Assembly (NCBI GenBank): GCA_016938875.1
Contig: JAFGTV010000053.1
Span: forward strand, 186,001-250,000
Reading direction: 5' to 3'
Source: Paracoccaceae bacterium
GTDB taxonomy: Bacteria > Pseudomonadota > Alphaproteobacteria > Rhodobacterales > Rhodobacteraceae
DNA: 64,000 nt
Shown here: one piece after another, positions 63,131 to 64,000 of the stretch
Numbering within the stretch: position 1 is the stretch's first letter
Layout of the letters: each line of letters starts with the position of its first letter
Notes under the pieces: generated by a model
The model's database searches: none
What the model was told of the DNA's origin: nothing
What the model saw: the letters and a program-made list of their open reading frames with translations, nothing else
Translations under genes and position numbers: made by a program

Positions 63131-64000
63131 ATGACACTGCCCGACACCATGCGCGCGGTCGAGATTTCCGAACCGGGTGGGCCCGATGTCCTGCGCCTGT
63201 GCGCGCGGCCCGTGCCGCGGCCGGGGCCGGGCCAAATCCTGATCCGGCTGGCCTATGCCGGCGTGAACCGGCCCGACGCGCTGCAACGTGCCGGGCAATA
63301 CGCGCCGCCCGCCGGGGCCTGTGACCTGCCGGGGCTGGAGGGTGCCGGAGAGGTCGTTGCGCTGGGCGAGGGGGTCAGCGGCCTGGCGCCGGGCGATCTG
63401 GTTTGTGCGCTGTTGCCGGGCGGGGGCTATGCCGATTACGCGGTGACGCCCGCCGCCCATGCCCTGCCGATCCCGGCGGGGATGGATTTGAAACAGGCCG
63501 CCTGCCTGCCAGAGACGTTTTTCACCGTGTGGTCCAATGTCTTTATGCGGGGCGGTCTGCGCGCGGGCGAGCGGTTCCTGGTGCATGGCGGGTCGTCCGG
63601 CATCGGCACGACGGCGATCCAACTGGCCCATGTGCTGGGCGCGCGGGTCTTTGCCACGGCGGGCAGTGCGGAAAAATGCGCCGCCTGCGTGGCGCTGGGG
63701 GCAGAACGCGCGATCAACTATCGCGACGAGGATTTCGTCGGGGTCCTGCGCGCCGAGGGGGGCGCGAACCTGATCCTCGACATGGTGGGGGGCGAGTATC
63801 TGCCGCGCAACGTCAAGGCGCTGGCCGATGACGGGCGCCTGGTGCAGATCGCGTTCCTGCAGGGGCCCAAGGTGGCGCTGAACTTTGCCCAGGTGATGAT
63901 GCGACGGCTGACGATCACCGGGTCCACCCTGCGCCCGCAATCGGACCTGGCCAAGGCCCGCATCGCCGATGCGTTACGCGCCGATGTCTGGCCGCTGATC
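63131..64000 (+). CDS. NAD(P)H-quinone oxidoreductase-like protein, C-terminus cut by window edge
   Basis: This is a medium-chain dehydrogenase/reductase of the zinc-free QOR type (PIG3-like). ATG 63131 is 2 bp after the COQ9-gene stop. The first 290 residues are visible: M-R-A-V-E-I-S-E-P-G-G-P at the N-terminus, N-R-P-D-A-L-Q-R with the substrate-side residues, and the NADPH loop H-G-G-S-S-G-I-G-T-T-A near 154-164. The structural-zinc cysteines are missing, as is usual for QOR. The last ~35-40 residues would lie beyond the window. Confidence 0.9.
   Translation, partial: MTLPDTMRAVEISEPGGPDVLRLCARPVPRPGPGQILIRLAYAGVNRPDALQRAGQYAPPAGACDLPGLEGAGEVVALGEGVSGLAPGDLVCALLPGGGYADYAVTPAAHALPIPAGMDLKQAACLPETFFTVWSNVFMRGGLRAGERFLVHGGSSGIGTTAIQLAHVLGARVFATAGSAEKCAACVALGAERAINYRDEDFVGVLRAEGGANLILDMVGGEYLPRNVKALADDGRLVQIAFLQGPKVALNFAQVMMRRLTITGSTLRPQSDLAKARIADALRADVWPLI

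Overview
The window reads as one continuous piece of chromosome from a high-GC alphaproteobacterium of the order Rhodobacterales (roseobacter/Rhodobacter group). The pointers are gene content and order: phaA/phaB with a beta-methylmalyl-CoA lyase (ethylmalonyl-CoA pathway chemistry), argH - small lipoprotein - DUF2834 - lysA - DUF4175 (TIGR02302) protein, an MJ0042 zinc-ribbon protein divergent from ftsEX-plsC, a DgcN/DgcA/D-amino-acid transaminase operon, a DmdC-type acyl-CoA dehydrogenase, and COQ9 next to rpsU. Genes are densely packed, often with 1-4 nt overlaps, and most reading frames use the GC-ending codons of such genomes. I see no rRNA, tRNA, CRISPR array, transposase or prophage module.

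Layout. 0-10 kb: pyrB (with a partial membrane protein after it), a family-4-like uracil-DNA glycosylase with moaB, an RND efflux pair, a secreted DsbD-N domain protein, yqgE and the threonylcarbamoyl-adenylate synthase. 10-17 kb: acyl-CoA dehydrogenase plus MBL hydrolase, a lipoprotein, azlCD, two little-known conserved proteins, greA. 17-25 kb: ETF-ubiquinone oxidoreductase, a TPR protein with ispE, a long-chain polyprenyl diphosphate synthase, DUF2007 plus trmN6-like methylase, DUF465 and a DMT exporter. 25-28 kb: phaA-phaB and a stand-alone EAL protein. 28-36 kb: tag, TlpA/CIA30, and the argH-lysA-TIGR02302 run. 36-45.6 kb: zinc-ribbon protein, ftsEX-plsC, accA, cysK, mcl1, then dgcN-dgcA-dat. 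45.6-51 kb: SulP transporter, DUF1244, N-formylglutamate amidohydrolase, pyk, rpmI-rplT. 51-55.5 kb: pheS and pheT, unusually separated by an 829 bp insert. 55.5-64 kb: phosphoribosyltransferase-ytoQ, GMC oxidoreductase, GST, mscL, ald/lrp, class II aldolase, rpsU/COQ9 and a partial quinone oxidoreductase.

The least ordinary part is the pheS-pheT insert. It carries one gene (52245-52781, minus strand) with lower GC and a codon choice unlike its neighbours. Its 178 residues have the layout of the replication-sequestration protein SeqA: a short ribbon-helix-helix N-terminus, a polar linker, and a C-terminal domain with an RR...W-Y-V-x-x-N pattern that I can line up with the SeqA DNA-binding domain from memory. 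SeqA is known from gammaproteobacteria with Dam methylation, so a SeqA-like protein here would be notable. A compound hairpin repeat of the REP type closes the insert on the pheT side.

Second in interest is the D-amino-acid operon dgcN-dgcA-dat. It sits behind a 318 bp divergent promoter region rich in dyad symmetries but with no regulator gene beside it. PhaA, PhaB and Mcl1 are three enzymes that can act in one acetyl-CoA assimilation pathway although they are not in one operon. Almost everything else is ordinary core chromosome.
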